Shown: piece by piece, positions 17,153 to 26,955 of the stretch | How the letters are laid out: the number at the start of each line of letters is the position of its first letter | Numbering within the stretch: position 1 is the first letter of the stretch | Assembly: GCA_019359375.1 (NCBI GenBank) | Contig: JAHHHL010000041.1 | Span: 1-59,535 of the forward strand | Length of the DNA stretch: 59,535 nucleotides | Reading direction: 5' to 3' | DNA from: Lyngbya sp. HA4199-MV5 | GTDB taxonomy: Bacteria; Cyanobacteriota; Cyanobacteriia; Leptolyngbyales; Leptolyngbyaceae | The notes under the pieces: model-generated | Databases searched by the model: none | The model's input: only the letters and a program-made list of their open reading frames with translations | What the model was told of the DNA's origin: nothing | Translations under genes and position numbers: made by a program

Positions 17153-20100
17153 TTACGCGCTTGCCAGTGAAGAGACTCTTGCCTGAAAGCCTGCTCTTGC
17201 CAGGGCATTGATGGCGGCTTGATCATCTTGCACCCGAAATTGAGGACCCAGGCGCACAAAGTGGCGTTTGTCTTGCGCGCTGACGATCGCCACCACCGTT
17301 ACTTTTGCCCGTTCATCTTCACCGCGTTGTTGCAGCAACACGTTTCGCAGGCGGTGCTGTTGCTCGATGTCGCTGGCAAGCCTGGGATCCAGTTCCACCA
17401 TCACCATACGAACGGCTTCGATCGGCTCCGCATCGTCGATGATGAACTGCACCTGATCATCGCGGCGATCGACCTTGCCCCACACCATCAAGCGGGCATC
17501 CGCCAGAATATACTGTCCAATGCGTTCATAGGATTTGGGGAAGACGACCGCTTCGGTATGCCCCGTCAAATCTTCAATCTGGATGATTGCCATGCGATCG
17601 CCCTTTTTTGTCACGACAGGTTTAATGCTGGTGAGCATGACGATCGCACTGATACTTGTCCCTTCTTTGTAGTCGGCAAGATCGCTCAAGCTGATGGGTG
17701 CCAACACCTTCGCCGAATCTCGTAGTGCTTTAAGCGGATGATCGGAAATGTAGAAGCCGAGAATTTCTTTCTCCAGCCGCAGCTTTTCTTGCTGAGGAAA
17801 ATCAGGAGTGGGTAGGGCTTTGGGAGCCAGGGCAAAACTGGCAGGCGTTTCTTTAACGGCTGTGCTACCACCAAACAGGTCAAACAGGTTGCCTTGTCCG
17901 CTGGCTCGGTCTTTCGCACGCGACTGTGCCCAATCAATGACTAGATCCAGGTCTTTGATGAGCTGCTGACGGTTGGGTTCAATGGTGTCAAACGCTCCAC
18001 AGTAGATGAGCGCTTCTAAGGCACGGCGGTTGACAGTGCGAGAATCGACCCGATCGCACAAATCTGCCAGCGATTTGAACGGACCATCCTGATCGCGGGT
18101 AGCCAGGAGGGATTCGATCGGTCCCATGCCTACGTTTCGCACACCACCCAAGCCGAACAGAATGCGATCTTCTAAGGGTGTGAAATCGACACCCGATCGG
18201 TTCACGTCTGGCGGCTCCACGCGAATATTCATCGCCATGCAGGAGGCAATGTACCGCTGCACCTTATCTTGATCGCCACTGTTAGTCGTCAAAAGCGCCG
18301 CCATATATTCGATCGGGTAATTTGCCTTGAGATATGCCGTTTGATACGTCACATACCCATAGGCGGTGGAGTGTGATTTGTTGAAGCAATATTCGGCAAA
18401 CATCACCATTTGGTCAAAGAGATCGGACGCAACTTTGGGCTTCACGCCATTCTTTTGGGCACCTGCGACAAACATTTCCTGGTGCTTTTCCATCTCGGCT
18501 TTCTTTTTCTTACCCATCGCACGACGCAACAGGTCTGCTTGACCGAGGGAGTAGCCGCCCATATCCTGCGCGATTTTCATGATCTGCTCCTGGTAGACCA
18601 TGATGCCGTAGGTTTCGTTCAGGATAGAGGTGAGGATTTCGTGGGGATAGTCGATTTGCTCTCGTCCATGTTTGCGGTTGATGAATTTGGGAATCAGTCC
18701 GGCATCCAGTGGACCAGGGCGATAGAGAGCCAGCACCGAGGAAATATCTTCCAGACTGTCGGGCTTGAGATCGCGCACAATCTGACGCATCCCGGATGAT
18801 TCGAGCTGGAACACGCCCTCCAGTTCGCCCCGCGCCAGCAGTTTGTAGACTTCGGGATTATCCAGGGGCAACTCATCCATGTCGATCGTCTCGTGCTTTG
18901 TCTGCTCAATGAGATCGACCGTTTTCTGGATCATGGTCAGGTTTTTGAGTCCCAGGAAGTCCATTTTCAGGAGTCCCAGCGATTCGATGTCTTCCATGAA
19001 GTACTGGGTGAAGACGGCTCCATCTGCATTGCGCTGGAGCGGCACAATTTCATCTAAGCGTTCAGCCGCGATGACGACTCCCGCCGCGTGAATGCCGACG
19101 CTCTTGTTGGTGCCTTCAATGCGAATCGCTGTGTCAATCCACTGGCGCACGATCGGGTCTTTGTCGTAGCGCTCTTTGAATTCGGGTGCAGGCGTTTCTG
19201 CCGAGATCATCACCTTCAGCTTGGTGGGCTTGCCGCGCACGATGGGGATCATTTTTGCCATCTTGTCGGCATCGCCGTAAGGAATGTTTAATACCCGTGC
19301 CGTGTCCTTCAGCACCGCTTTGGAGGTCATGCGGTTGTAGGTAATGATCTGGGCGACCCGCTCAGCGCCATACTTTTCGGTGACGTATTGGATGACTTCT
19401 TCGCGGCGATCGATGCAGAAGTCTGTGTCAATATCGGGCATAGACTTCCGTTCGGGATTCAGAAAGCGCTCAAACAGCAAGCCGTGATGCACCGGGTCAA
19501 TGTTGGTGATGCTCATGGCGTAGGCAACGAGCGACCCTGCTGCCGAGCCGCGCCCCGGACCGACGGGAATGTGATGGTCTCTGGCGTATTTGATGTAGTC
19601 CCACACGACGAGGAAGTAGGTCGCGAACCCCATCTGCTGCATCATCTTGAGTTCGTAGTCCATCCGATCGCGGTAGACTGGCTTGATCTCTTCCCGCGAC
19701 TGGCATTTGAACCGTTCGAGTAAGCCTGTCCAGGCAACGTGCTCAAAATACGCATCGGCTGTGTCGAATCCTTCAGGAATCGGATAGGCAGCGATCCGGG
19801 GTTCGCTCAGAATGTGGTACTCTTCGATTTTGTCGGCAACTTCAAGGGTGGTGGCGATCGCCTCCTCAATCACATCCTCGGTCAAATGATCTTGAAACAA
19901 CGCACGCATTTCGTCAGCGGATTTGAGATATTCCGTACCGCTGTAGCGCAGCCGTTTGTCTTCTGAAATCAGCTTGCCCGTTTGAATGCACAGCAGCGCA
20001 TCGTGTGCCTCTACGTCAAAGCAAGAGATGTAGTGCGAATCATTCGTGGCAATAATTTTGATGTCGAGTTCACGAGCAATGTTGAGAATCTCGACATTCA

Positions 20101-20656
20101 CGATGCGGTCTTCCTGCGACCCGTGATCTTGAATCTCCAAATAATAATCATCGCCCAGTAGGTCTTTGTACCACTGAGCCACCCGTCGCGCAATCTCTGG
20201 CTTGCCTTGCAGAATGGCTTGAGGGACTTCGCCGCCCAAACACGCGCTAGTGACGATCAGCCCTTCGTGGTACTCCGCCAGCATTTCTTTGTTGATGCAG
20301 GGACGGGCAAACATGCCTTTGCCCTGAAAGCCTTTGAGGTGCGACAGCGTGGTGAGCTTGACCAGATTTTTATAGCCCAGGTCGTTTTTCGCCAGCACAA
20401 TCTGGTGGTACTTGGGGCGACGCTCTTGCTTGGTGACATCACTATTCATGATGTACATTTCGTTGCCAATGATGGGCTTCACACCTTTGCCCTTGCACAC
20501 CTTCAGCAGTTCGATCGCCCCGTACATCACCCCATGATCCGTTAGAGCGATCGCGTTCATCCCCAACTCAACGGCGCGATCGACCAGTTCTGGCAACTGA
20601 CTGGCACCGTCTAAGAGGCTGTAATCACTGTGAATATGCAGACCAACAAAGGACAT
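17153..20656 (-). CDS. dnaE: DNA polymerase III alpha subunit, unsplit
   Basis: The replicative polymerase, 1167 residues. It has an N-terminal PHP domain ([15 protein letters not shown]), palm catalytic aspartates in MPDIDTDF (about 405-407), and a C-terminal OB-fold region ([19 protein letters not shown]). In many cyanobacteria dnaE is split into two distant genes joined by trans-splicing inteins at [11 protein letters not shown]. Here that junction is uninterrupted ([16 protein letters not shown], with C757 at the former +1 position), so the gene is contiguous and intein-free. The start [10 protein letters not shown] is standard. No operon partners. Confidence 0.96.
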   Translation of the reverse strand: MSFVGLHIHSDYSLLDGASQLPELVDRAVELGMNAIALTDHGVMYGAIELLKVCKGKGVKPIIGNEMYIMNSDVTKQERRPKYHQIVLAKNDLGYKNLVKLTTLSHLKGFQGKGMFARPCINKEMLAEYHEGLIVTSACLGGEVPQAILQGKPEIARRVAQWYKDLLGDDYYLEIQDHGSQEDRIVNVEILNIARELDIKIIATNDSHYISCFDVEAHDALLCIQTGKLISEDKRLRYSGTEYLKSADEMRALFQDHLTEDVIEEAIATTLEVADKIEEYHILSEPRIAAYPIPEGFDTADAYFEHVAWTGLLERFKCQSREEIKPVYRDRMDYELKMMQQMGFATYFLVVWDYIKYARDHHIPVGPGRGSAAGSLVAYAMSITNIDPVHHGLLFERFLNPERKSMPDIDTDFCIDRREEVIQYVTEKYGAERVAQIITYNRMTSKAVLKDTARVLNIPYGDADKMAKMIPIVRGKPTKLKVMISAETPAPEFKERYDKDPIVRQWIDTAIRIEGTNKSVGIHAAGVVIAAERLDEIVPLQRNADGAVFTQYFMEDIESLGLLKMDFLGLKNLTMIQKTVDLIEQTKHETIDMDELPLDNPEVYKLLARGELEGVFQLESSGMRQIVRDLKPDSLEDISSVLALYRPGPLDAGLIPKFINRKHGREQIDYPHEILTSILNETYGIMVYQEQIMKIAQDMGGYSLGQADLLRRAMGKKKKAEMEKHQEMFVAGAQKNGVKPKVASDLFDQMVMFAEYCFNKSHSTAYGYVTYQTAYLKANYPIEYMAALLTTNSGDQDKVQRYIASCMAMNIRVEPPDVNRSGVDFTPLEDRILFGLGGVRNVGMGPIESLLATRDQDGPFKSLADLCDRVDSRTVNRRALEALIYCGAFDTIEPNRQQLIKDLDLVIDWAQSRAKDRASGQGNLFDLFGGSTAVKETPASFALAPKALPTPDFPQQEKLRLEKEILGFYISDHPLKALRDSAKVLAPISLSDLADYKEGTSISAIVMLTSIKPVVTKKGDRMAIIQIEDLTGHTEAVVFPKSYERIGQYILADARLMVWGKVDRRDDQVQFIIDDAEPIEAVRMVMVELDPRLASDIEQQHRLRNVLLQQRGEDERAKVTVVAIVSAQDKRHFVRLGPQFRVQDDQAAINALARAGFQARVSSLASA

Positions 20657-21006
20657 AAGGACTCAAGCATCACGCAACCCAATCAGGTTACTCGATCATT
20701 AGCGCTACGGCTAGATTGTTTTTGAGATTTGACGCTAAATATGGAGAATGGGCGATCGTCCCCTCTGTTCATTCAGGCACGCAGGGGCATAGTATCAATG
20801 TATCATTTTGCTTGCGGTGCGGACATCTCAGGCAATAGACATCTGAGGCAATCATGCTGGGGCAATGAAGAGCAGTGTGATAGGCTTCTTGAGTTGAAAC
20901 TGGCTCATCACCGCTTCATCTTTCGCTAAGCCCTCAAACTGAGAACGCAACCCTTCACCCTGTCTCCTAAAATAAACCAGAAATACCCCTCAATTAGCAG
21001 CGACGC
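20657..21006. other. Divergent spacer dnaE/ictB, no gene seen
   Basis: 350 bases holding the dnaE and ictB promoters. A 66-codon ORF (20729-20929) is present but has no recognisable features and I do not believe it is coding. Confidence 0.5.
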
Positions 21007-22479
21007 ATGAACTCGATCTGGCAACACCTGACGCTCTCTACTCTGTCGCTGCACCAGTGGCGAACCGCTAGCTACCTGAATCGCCTGCTGAGACCGTTAC
21101 GACGCTGGCGGCAAAGTAGCTTTATGCTGCGGTGGAACGATTTGCTGGGCGCGATCTTCGTGGGTCTGGTCTTTGCGATCGCCCCCTTCGTGTCGGACGA
21201 TAAGAATTCGCTGGCAGTGCTGCTGGTTGCCTGTGCAGGGTTTTGGGTGCTGTTAACGGTTTCGGATGGTGCGGTGGATGGTGAGCCAGCGGTGCCAGTT
21301 GAGCCATCCCCACGATCGTCCCGCTGGTGGTGGGAGGGGTTCACGGGGAGCGATCGCCCATCACCGTTGGCAACGCCCATTCACTTTATGGTGCTGCTGT
21401 ATTGGAGCATTTCTGCCGCTGCCACAGCCTTATCTCCCGTCAAACGAGCGGCGTTTACGGGGCTGAGTAAACTGACCCTGTACTTGATCTTGTTTGCGCT
21501 GATGGCACGGGTATTGCGATTGCCTCGCATCCGTGCCTGGATGATTGGCATTTATCTGCATGCGGCGCTGCTGGTCAGTCTTTATGGCATTCAGCAGAAA
21601 ATTATGGGGGTTGAGGCGTTGGCGACCTGGGTTGACCCCACCTCTCCGTCTGCTAAGGAACCTCGTGTTTATAGCTATCTGGGCAATCCGAACTTGTTGG
21701 CAGCGTATCTGTTGCCCGCGATCGCGCTAAGTCTGGTTGCTATTTTTGCATGGCGACGGTGGGGACCGAAGCTCCTTTCCATCACCATGGTTGTCGTCAA
21801 CTCAACCTGTCTGTACTACACGGGGAGTCGAGGCGGCTGGATTGGGTTTGCGGTCATGCTTTTTGTGCTGGCACTCTTGCTGTTTCACTGGTGGAATGTT
21901 TATCTCCCGCGTTTTTGGCGAACCGTGGCTCTGCCGATCGGCTTGAGCACCATTGCTGCTGTCGTGGTATTAGCCTTTTTGGTGGTAGAGCCACTCCGCG
22001 ATCGGGTCAGCAGCATCTTTAGCGGACGCAATGACAGCAGCAACAACTTCCGCCTTAACGTCTGGACAGCCGTGCTGGAGATGATTAAAGACCGACCGAT
22101 TCTGGGCATTGGTCCTGGTAATGTGGCGTTCAATAGTATTTATCCGTACTACCAGCGTCCCCGCTTTAGTGCGCTGAGTGCCTATTCCATCCCCCTGGAA
22201 ATTGCTGTAGAAACGGGCATTATTGGGTTGGCCTGCTTTCTGTGGCTGCTGCTGGTGACGTTTAATCTGGGTTGGCAACAGCTTCAGCGGCTACGAGCCG
22301 TCAGAAATGTCGATGGGTTCTGGCTCATCGGTGCGATCGCCACGGTATTTGGGCTACTGGGGCACGGCTTTGTGGATACGGTTTGGTATCGCCCTCAAGT
22401 GAACACTCTGTGGTGGTTCATGATTGCCCTCATCGCCAGCTACTACAGCCCTCCTCCTGAAACGCAAGAAGATGTGTAG
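21007..22479 (+). CDS. ictB: IctB-like polytopic membrane protein (O-antigen ligase superfamily)
   Basis: A 490-residue protein with about ten transmembrane segments. The N-terminus (SIWQHLTLSTLSLHQWRT, then SYLNRLLRPLRRWRQSS) and the core GSRGGWIGFAVMLF and GIGPGNVAFNSIYPYYQRPR match the cyanobacterial IctB family, first linked to inorganic carbon accumulation and sharing the Wzy/O-antigen ligase fold. Bicarbonate transport by IctB itself is disputed; a polysaccharide ligase role is an alternative. The extra stretch DGEPAVPVEPSPRSSRWW after the third segment is a hydrophilic loop. It is convergent with smpB. Confidence 0.88.
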   Translation: MNSIWQHLTLSTLSLHQWRTASYLNRLLRPLRRWRQSSFMLRWNDLLGAIFVGLVFAIAPFVSDDKNSLAVLLVACAGFWVLLTVSDGAVDGEPAVPVEPSPRSSRWWWEGFTGSDRPSPLATPIHFMVLLYWSISAAATALSPVKRAAFTGLSKLTLYLILFALMARVLRLPRIRAWMIGIYLHAALLVSLYGIQQKIMGVEALATWVDPTSPSAKEPRVYSYLGNPNLLAAYLLPAIALSLVAIFAWRRWGPKLLSITMVVVNSTCLYYTGSRGGWIGFAVMLFVLALLLFHWWNVYLPRFWRTVALPIGLSTIAAVVVLAFLVVEPLRDRVSSIFSGRNDSSNNFRLNVWTAVLEMIKDRPILGIGPGNVAFNSIYPYYQRPRFSALSAYSIPLEIAVETGIIGLACFLWLLLVTFNLGWQQLQRLRAVRNVDGFWLIGAIATVFGLLGHGFVDTVWYRPQVNTLWWFMIALIASYYSPPPETQEDV

Positions 22480-22631
22480 CGTCACCCAATTTGGGGCGAT
22501 CGCTGAATACATTGGGAATAAAATTCTGCTCCTCATTATCCGCTGGAAAATCTTCCGCATCGAGCAATTCAGTGCTGGTCGGTAACTGTTTCAGGTCTGG
22601 CTGAAGCATGGCATGAAGGCTGAACGGGTTC

Positions 22632-23105
22632 CTAAAAGTTCTTCAGGGCACGTTGCATACTGCGCTCGTCTTCGCGTTTTTTGATGGTTTCGCGCTTGTC
22701 GTGCAGCTTCTTACCGCGTACCAGCGCCAGATCGACTTTGACCCAGCCGCGCTTCATGTACATTTTAAGCGGCACCAGCGTTAACCCTTGCTGTTCTACC
22801 TTGCCGATGAGCTTGCGGATTTCTTCGCGGTGCAGCAGCAGCTTACGGGTACGCGTCGGTTCGTGATTAAAGGTTTGGCTCGTGGTTTGGTGGGGCGAAA
22901 TTTGCACATTCATCAGCAAGATTTCGCCATTGCGAATGAGCGCAAAGCCATCTCTCAAGTTAACTTTGCCTGCCCGAATGGATTTGACCTCCGTGCCCAT
23001 CAGTTCGATGCCAGCTTCGTAGGTTTCCAGAATTTCGTATAGAAAGCGAGCCTGACGGTTATCGCTGACGATTTTATAGCTTGTGTTGTCGCCCATACCT
23101 TTCAC
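22632..23105 (-). CDS. smpB: SsrA-binding protein SmpB
   Basis: Binds tmRNA and delivers it to stalled ribosomes for trans-translation. The 157 residues contain NRQARFLYEILETYEAGIEL and the TEVKSIRAGKVNLRDGFA block typical of cyanobacterial SmpB, with the basic C-terminal tail (KKREDERSMQRALKNF) that enters the mRNA channel. ATG at 23105 is used here; a second Met three codons later (MGDNTS) is equally possible. ssrA is not visible in the window. Confidence 0.95.
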   Translation of the reverse strand: MKGMGDNTSYKIVSDNRQARFLYEILETYEAGIELMGTEVKSIRAGKVNLRDGFALIRNGEILLMNVQISPHQTTSQTFNHEPTRTRKLLLHREEIRKLIGKVEQQGLTLVPLKMYMKRGWVKVDLALVRGKKLHDKRETIKKREDERSMQRALKNF

Positions 23106-23236
23106 TCTAGCGCTTTGGGCTACGGTCTGCTATTCGTTTGCGGAACAAAACCTGGGTTTGACGGTCATGAAGTTCACGATCGTCCGTCTCAGGGAATCTT
23201 GATAGGAATGCCAGAGCGTTGTTTGGAGTAGAGGTC

Positions 23237-23446
23237 ATGTCGATGCAGGCATTGCGTTGTCAGCGCTACTCTCTAACCACTTTCAAGCGGGTACGGCGAT
23301 CGTTTACGTTAGGAGTGGGTTTATTTGTCCTGACTGCTACGGTTTCCCGCAGGATCAGCCAAGATCAGCGTTGCTCAACCGTTTTGCGATCCATGTCGTT
23401 CCATTTTCCCTCATTGTCATCATCTAGCCATGTTGAAGCTCTCTGA
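23237..23446 (+). CDS. Possible short ORF before the M48 peptidase (doubtful)
   Basis: The reading frame starts MSMQALRCQRYSLTTFKRV and contains one hydrophobic stretch (SFTLGVGLFVLTATVS), like a signal anchor, then loses protein-like character and overlaps the M48 start by 17 bases. AGAGG is close to the ATG. It could be a small membrane peptide or just the leader of the peptidase gene. No family is recognised. Confidence 0.22.
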   Translation: MSMQALRCQRYSLTTFKRVRRSFTLGVGLFVLTATVSRRISQDQRCSTVLRSMSFHFPSLSSSSHVEAL

Positions 23447-24278
23447 ATCCTTTTTTCGTCGCCCTCGCTGGGTTTATCCGCTCGTGTCGCTGGTTGTCGC
23501 ACTGAGCGTGTGGCTCGGTCAACCGCTCCTAGTGCGCGCGATCTCCCTGGGCGATATCATCCGTGTCATCCCCAGCGGTATCCAAGTGATCCAGCTTGCC
23601 AACCTCTCTGATAAACAGGAAGTCGCGATCGGTAAGCAGATGAATGAGCAAACCATCACGCGCCAATTTCGGCTCTATCGCGGTGCAGAGCTGAATCAAT
23701 ACGTCAACCAGATTGGTCAACGATTAGCGGCTCAGAGCGGACGGACGCAAATTCCTTATACGTATCAAATCGTGGAAGACAAGAGCGTGAATGCCTTTGC
23801 CACGATGGGCGGCTTTGTGTATGTCACCACGGGTTTGATGAAGACCGCCGATAATGAAGCCCAGCTTGCCAGCGTTATTGGGCACGAGACGGGGCACATC
23901 GTAAGGCGGCATCTGGTCAACCAACTGAAGGAGGAAGCCACCTTACAGGGCGTGGCAACGCTTGCAAAGGTCAACAGCAACACGATCGTCAACATTGGCA
24001 CCACCTTAGCGCTGAGCCGTCCCCATAGCCGTAACGCCGAGTATGAAGCCGATCGGGCTGGTATCGATATGCTGGGGAAAGCAGGCTATGCCCAATCTGC
24101 CGCACCCGCTTTCATGAGCAAACTGATGAAGCAGTCCTCAATGCCCACGTTCTTGAGTACCCATCCGGCAACGGCTGATCGGGTAGCGCGATTGAAGCAG
24201 TCTGTGAATCCTGCTACGGAAAATGGTGCTGGGCTGGATGGCGCTGCTTATAAGGCGAAAATCCGCTCATTGGCGTAG
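23430..24278 (+). CDS. M48-family metalloprotease, exported
   Basis: A 282-residue zinc protease with an N-terminal signal/anchor (WVYPLVSLVVALSVWLGQPL) and motif HETGH (H152, E153, H156) in IGHETGHIVRRH; the third ligand is in NAEYEADRAGIDML. The compact form without multiple membrane spans resembles the periplasmic LoiP/YggG-BepA type rather than HtpX, suggesting quality control of envelope proteins. The ATG at 23430 places the basic cluster RRPR just before the hydrophobic core as expected. It is followed by a long repeat tract. Confidence 0.88.
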   Translation: MLKLSESFFRRPRWVYPLVSLVVALSVWLGQPLLVRAISLGDIIRVIPSGIQVIQLANLSDKQEVAIGKQMNEQTITRQFRLYRGAELNQYVNQIGQRLAAQSGRTQIPYTYQIVEDKSVNAFATMGGFVYVTTGLMKTADNEAQLASVIGHETGHIVRRHLVNQLKEEATLQGVATLAKVNSNTIVNIGTTLALSRPHSRNAEYEADRAGIDMLGKAGYAQSAAPAFMSKLMKQSSMPTFLSTHPATADRVARLKQSVNPATENGAGLDGAAYKAKIRSLA

Positions 24279-24535
24279 TGGGTGGGCAGGAGGCAGAGGG
24301 ATGAGGGATGAGGGATGAAGGCAATAGAGTTGTAAAGCCCTATGGGCATACCAGAAAGGTTTTTAGTTGTTAGTTTTTAGAAAGAGTCAGAAGCCGCTCA
24401 TGCGCTAACAACCAACAACCAACAACTAACAACTCTCAAGCTGCCTCCTAACTCCTGCCTCCCGACCCCTCTCTCCTTCTAACAACTAACAACTAACAAC
24501 TAACAACTCCCCTCACTCCCCGTTCCTCACTTTTC
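24279..24535. repeat. Heptamer repeats with embedded hairpin element
   Basis: Holds GGGATGA (x4), TTTTTAG, CAACAAC/TAACAAC (x10 or more) and CTGCCTC units. At 24329-24352 sits GTTGTAAAGCCCTATGGGCA, a short hairpin (GCCC-TAT-GGGC) also present in altered form at 39449 and 53465. The 314-base gap contains no gene. Confidence 0.75.
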
Positions 24536-24592
24536 ACCAGCGAGAGGTGATAGTCTTAATGCCGAGACATCTGTTTTAGGAGCCACGAGGGA

Positions 24593-25318
24593 TTGAGCGA
24601 GCAGCCCCTGCCCGTCATTGGTATCACAACGTATAGCCGCAACGAAGCGGGCGAATTTTATCTTCCGGGAGCGTATATTGATGCTGTGCAGCTTGCAGGT
24701 GGCATACCAGTTTTGCTGCCGCCCAATCAACCTGCACCAGCGCAGCTTTTAGCCATCCTGGATGGTCTTATCTTTTCGGGCGGTGGCGACATTGATCCCC
24801 AGCTTTACAACGAGGCGTATCATCCCAGCGTTTACCTGGTCGATGCCGAGCGGGATGCGTTTGAACTGGCGCTGGCAAAAGCAGCGATCGCGGCTCGTAT
24901 TCCTGTGCTTGGCATCTGTCGCGGGATGCAGCTCCTCAGCGTTGCCAGCGGAGCCAGCCTGATTACCCACGTTCCTGATGTGTATGGCGAAACGGTCAAC
25001 CATCGGCTTGACCACCCGCGTCGTCCAATTACTCACCCTGTGCAAGTACAGCCTCATAGTCGGCTTGCCAGCATTCTCGGCGAAACCGAGCTTACGGTTG
25101 TGTCATGGCACCATCAGGCGGTGAAGGCTGTACCGGATGGTTGGACTGCGATCGCCCAGGCTGAAGACGGCTTAGTGGAAGCGCTCGAACACCAGCACCA
25201 TCCCTGGATGTTAGCCGTTCAGTGGCATCCAGAGCTATCCCCCGAAGATCCTGCCCACCAGCGGTTGTTTCAGGCATTGGTGGAGGCAGCGGGGGAGAAG
25301 GTGAGGGGAGGAGGATGA
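24593..25318 (+). CDS. Class I glutamine amidotransferase-like hydrolase (PuuD/peptidase C26 family)
   Basis: A 241-residue enzyme of the gamma-glutamyl-GABA hydrolase type. The nucleophile is C109 in LGICRGMQLL, and the partner His/Glu are in AVQWHPELSPED. The start is TTG preceded by GAGG; the N-terminal PVIGITTYSRNEAG and DGLIFSGGGDIDPQLY blocks fit PuuD-like proteins. In polyamine breakdown PuuD releases glutamate from gamma-glutamyl-GABA, but no Puu partners are nearby, so the substrate is unknown. The last residues (EKVRGGG) are encoded by GGGGAGG-type heptamers that continue past the stop. Confidence 0.85.
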   Translation: MSEQPLPVIGITTYSRNEAGEFYLPGAYIDAVQLAGGIPVLLPPNQPAPAQLLAILDGLIFSGGGDIDPQLYNEAYHPSVYLVDAERDAFELALAKAAIAARIPVLGICRGMQLLSVASGASLITHVPDVYGETVNHRLDHPRRPITHPVQVQPHSRLASILGETELTVVSWHHQAVKAVPDGWTAIAQAEDGLVEALEHQHHPWMLAVQWHPELSPEDPAHQRLFQALVEAAGEKVRGGG

Positions 25319-25480
25319 AGGATGAGGGATGAGGGATGAAGGATGACAGAGTTTTGAGTTGATTGAGCGGTCAGCTTTTTAGCCTTTAGTCCTACTCCCT
25401 ATTCCCCACTCCCTACTCCCCCTTCTGCCTCCTGCCTCCTGCCTCCTGCCTTCTGCCTTCTGCCTCCGCTTTTTAGATTG
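25319..25480. repeat. Heptamer repeats between the amidotransferase-like and SDR genes
   Basis: GGGATGA units, then CCTACTCCC and at least six CTGCCTC/CTGCCTT units. No gene. Confidence 0.75.
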
Positions 25481-25493
25481 TAAGGAATTATGT

Positions 25494-26267
25494 ATGCGTT
25501 TAGAGAATAAAGTTGCCTTAATTACGGGGGCAGGCAGTGGCATTGGTCGAGAAGCGGCGGTGCTATTTGCTAAAGAGGGTGCTCAGGTTGTTGTGTGTGA
25601 CCTCAACGAAACCGGGGGCAATGAGACGGTGGCGCTGATTGAGGCGATCGACGGCAAAGCAACCTTCGTCCGTGCCGATGTCTCAAAAGCGGTAGATGCC
25701 AAAGCGATGATTGCAGCGGCTGAAACTGCCTATGGCAAGCTGAATGTGCTGTTTAACAATGCCGGAATTTTTCACCCAGCAGACGGTTCCGTTCTAGAGA
25801 CGGAAGAAGACATCTGGGATTTAACGATGAACGTAAATCTCAAAGGCGTTTTTCTGGGCTGCAAGTATGGCATTCCAGCGCTGCAACGGGCTGGCGGTGG
25901 TTCGATTATCAACACAGCATCGTTTGTGGCGATGGTGGGTGCCGCAACCTCTCAATCTGCTTACACGGCGAGTAAAGGCGGAGTGCTGTCGCTCACGCGG
26001 GAAATTGCTGTTGAATTTGCACGTCAAAACATTCGGGTGAATGCACTCTGTCCGGGACCTGTGGAAACACCTTTGTTGGCGGAATTGATGGCTGATCCGG
26101 CGCGTCGTCAACGTCGGTTAGTGCATATCCCACCAGGCAGACTGGCGCAGGCAAAGGAGATTGCCAATGCAGCACTGTTTCTGGCAAGTGATGAGTCGTC
26201 GTTTGTGAATGGTTCGACGTTTCTGGTCGATGGCGGCATCACAGCAGCCTATGTGACGGCGGAGTAA
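25494..26267 (+). CDS. Short-chain dehydrogenase/reductase (FabG-like)
   Basis: A 257-residue NAD(P)-dependent oxidoreductase. TGAGSGIG (11-18) is the cofactor loop, D36 (VVCDLNETG) after the second strand favours NAD(H), NNAG is present, and the catalytic set is S143, Y157 and K161 (SAYTASKGG). Family members act as 3-oxoacyl reductases, glucose or alcohol dehydrogenases; the substrate cannot be read from sequence. AAGGAATT stands just before the ATG. It is flanked by repeats and has no operon partner. Confidence 0.88.
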   Translation: MRLENKVALITGAGSGIGREAAVLFAKEGAQVVVCDLNETGGNETVALIEAIDGKATFVRADVSKAVDAKAMIAAAETAYGKLNVLFNNAGIFHPADGSVLETEEDIWDLTMNVNLKGVFLGCKYGIPALQRAGGGSIINTASFVAMVGAATSQSAYTASKGGVLSLTREIAVEFARQNIRVNALCPGPVETPLLAELMADPARRQRRLVHIPPGRLAQAKEIANAALFLASDESSFVNGSTFLVDGGITAAYVTAE

Positions 26268-26397
26268 ACCGGGCGATCGCCTTCTCTAGCGCTGAACATG
26301 GTTAGCATGAGTGCCACGATCGCTATCAGCAAAGGCATGGAGGCTTGGAAGCAAAAGCTTAAAGCTACGCCGCAGTATTACACCTTTACACCTCGTT

Positions 26398-26730
26398 CTA
26401 GCGCTGCAAGCGTTTTCTTAACGTAGCTTCGGGTCGAAAGACAAGCCAGATAGCGATGCCAAGTGTCGATGTGGTCAAAAGCACGGGAATTAGGAGGTTA
26501 ACCAGACTACCGTTCTGCACTTTCAGATGGGCGTACCCCCAAATAATGCACCAGCTATAGAGCATATGAAGTGTGACAAAAAGCACTCCCCATAAGGGCG
26601 GGAAAGAATCAGCAAAAAGAAAGAAGCAAGCTGCGAGATAAATCAATAAGAGGCTGATGGCAAGCAAACGCTTTGCAATAACCATACGTTTAGGCTGCTC
26701 TAACAAATTCCTGATCGTTTCGAGACGCAC
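26398..26730 (-). CDS. Small hypothetical membrane protein
   Basis: A 110-residue protein with three hydrophobic helices (LLAISLLLIYLAACFFLFA; WGVLFVTLHMLYSWCIIWGY; LVNLLIPVLLTTSTLGIAIW) and basic ends. The frame begins at GTG 26730; an ATG at residue 16 is an alternative that would still keep all helices. It resembles no family I can name. It is downstream of, and on the same strand as, the hybrid kinase but 225 bases away. Confidence 0.55.
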   Translation of the reverse strand: MRLETIRNLLEQPKRMVIAKRLLAISLLLIYLAACFFLFADSFPPLWGVLFVTLHMLYSWCIIWGYAHLKVQNGSLVNLLIPVLLTTSTLGIAIWLVFRPEATLRKRLQR

Positions 26731-26805
26731 TCCATGATCGAACCAGACGTGCGCTTTGATTTATACAGCGAGCTGACTGCTTGAGGATATATCCAGGGTC
26801 TTTTT

Positions 26806-26841
26806 CTTCTGTTTCTCAAACACATGTTTCTCAAACAGAAG
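26806..26841. repeat. Symmetric hairpin downstream of the hybrid kinase
   Basis: CTTCTGTTT (26806-26814) pairs perfectly with AAACAGAAG (26833-26841); inside, AAACA and TGTTT pair again, with a CTC/CTC internal loop. It sits between two minus-strand genes. There is no U-tract on the minus strand, but five T precede it on the plus strand. Could be a transcription barrier, processing site or protein-binding palindrome. Confidence 0.5.
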
Positions 26842-26955
26842 GAACGTCCAGCACAGCCGTAACACATGCTGCTTCCCTCTCTTTTTGAAAGGGTCAGTTG
26901 GAAGGGTGCGAAGTGAGGATGGTTCAGATGCTTTCATCCCAGGGTTCAATCACCT

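Noticed and set aside
17219-17725. 168-codon ORF antisense to dnaE
   Set aside because: Shadow frame of a certain gene, His-rich only because of codon complement.
20729-20929. 66-codon ORF between dnaE and ictB
   Set aside because: No ribosome site, no recognisable features; lies in a divergent promoter region.
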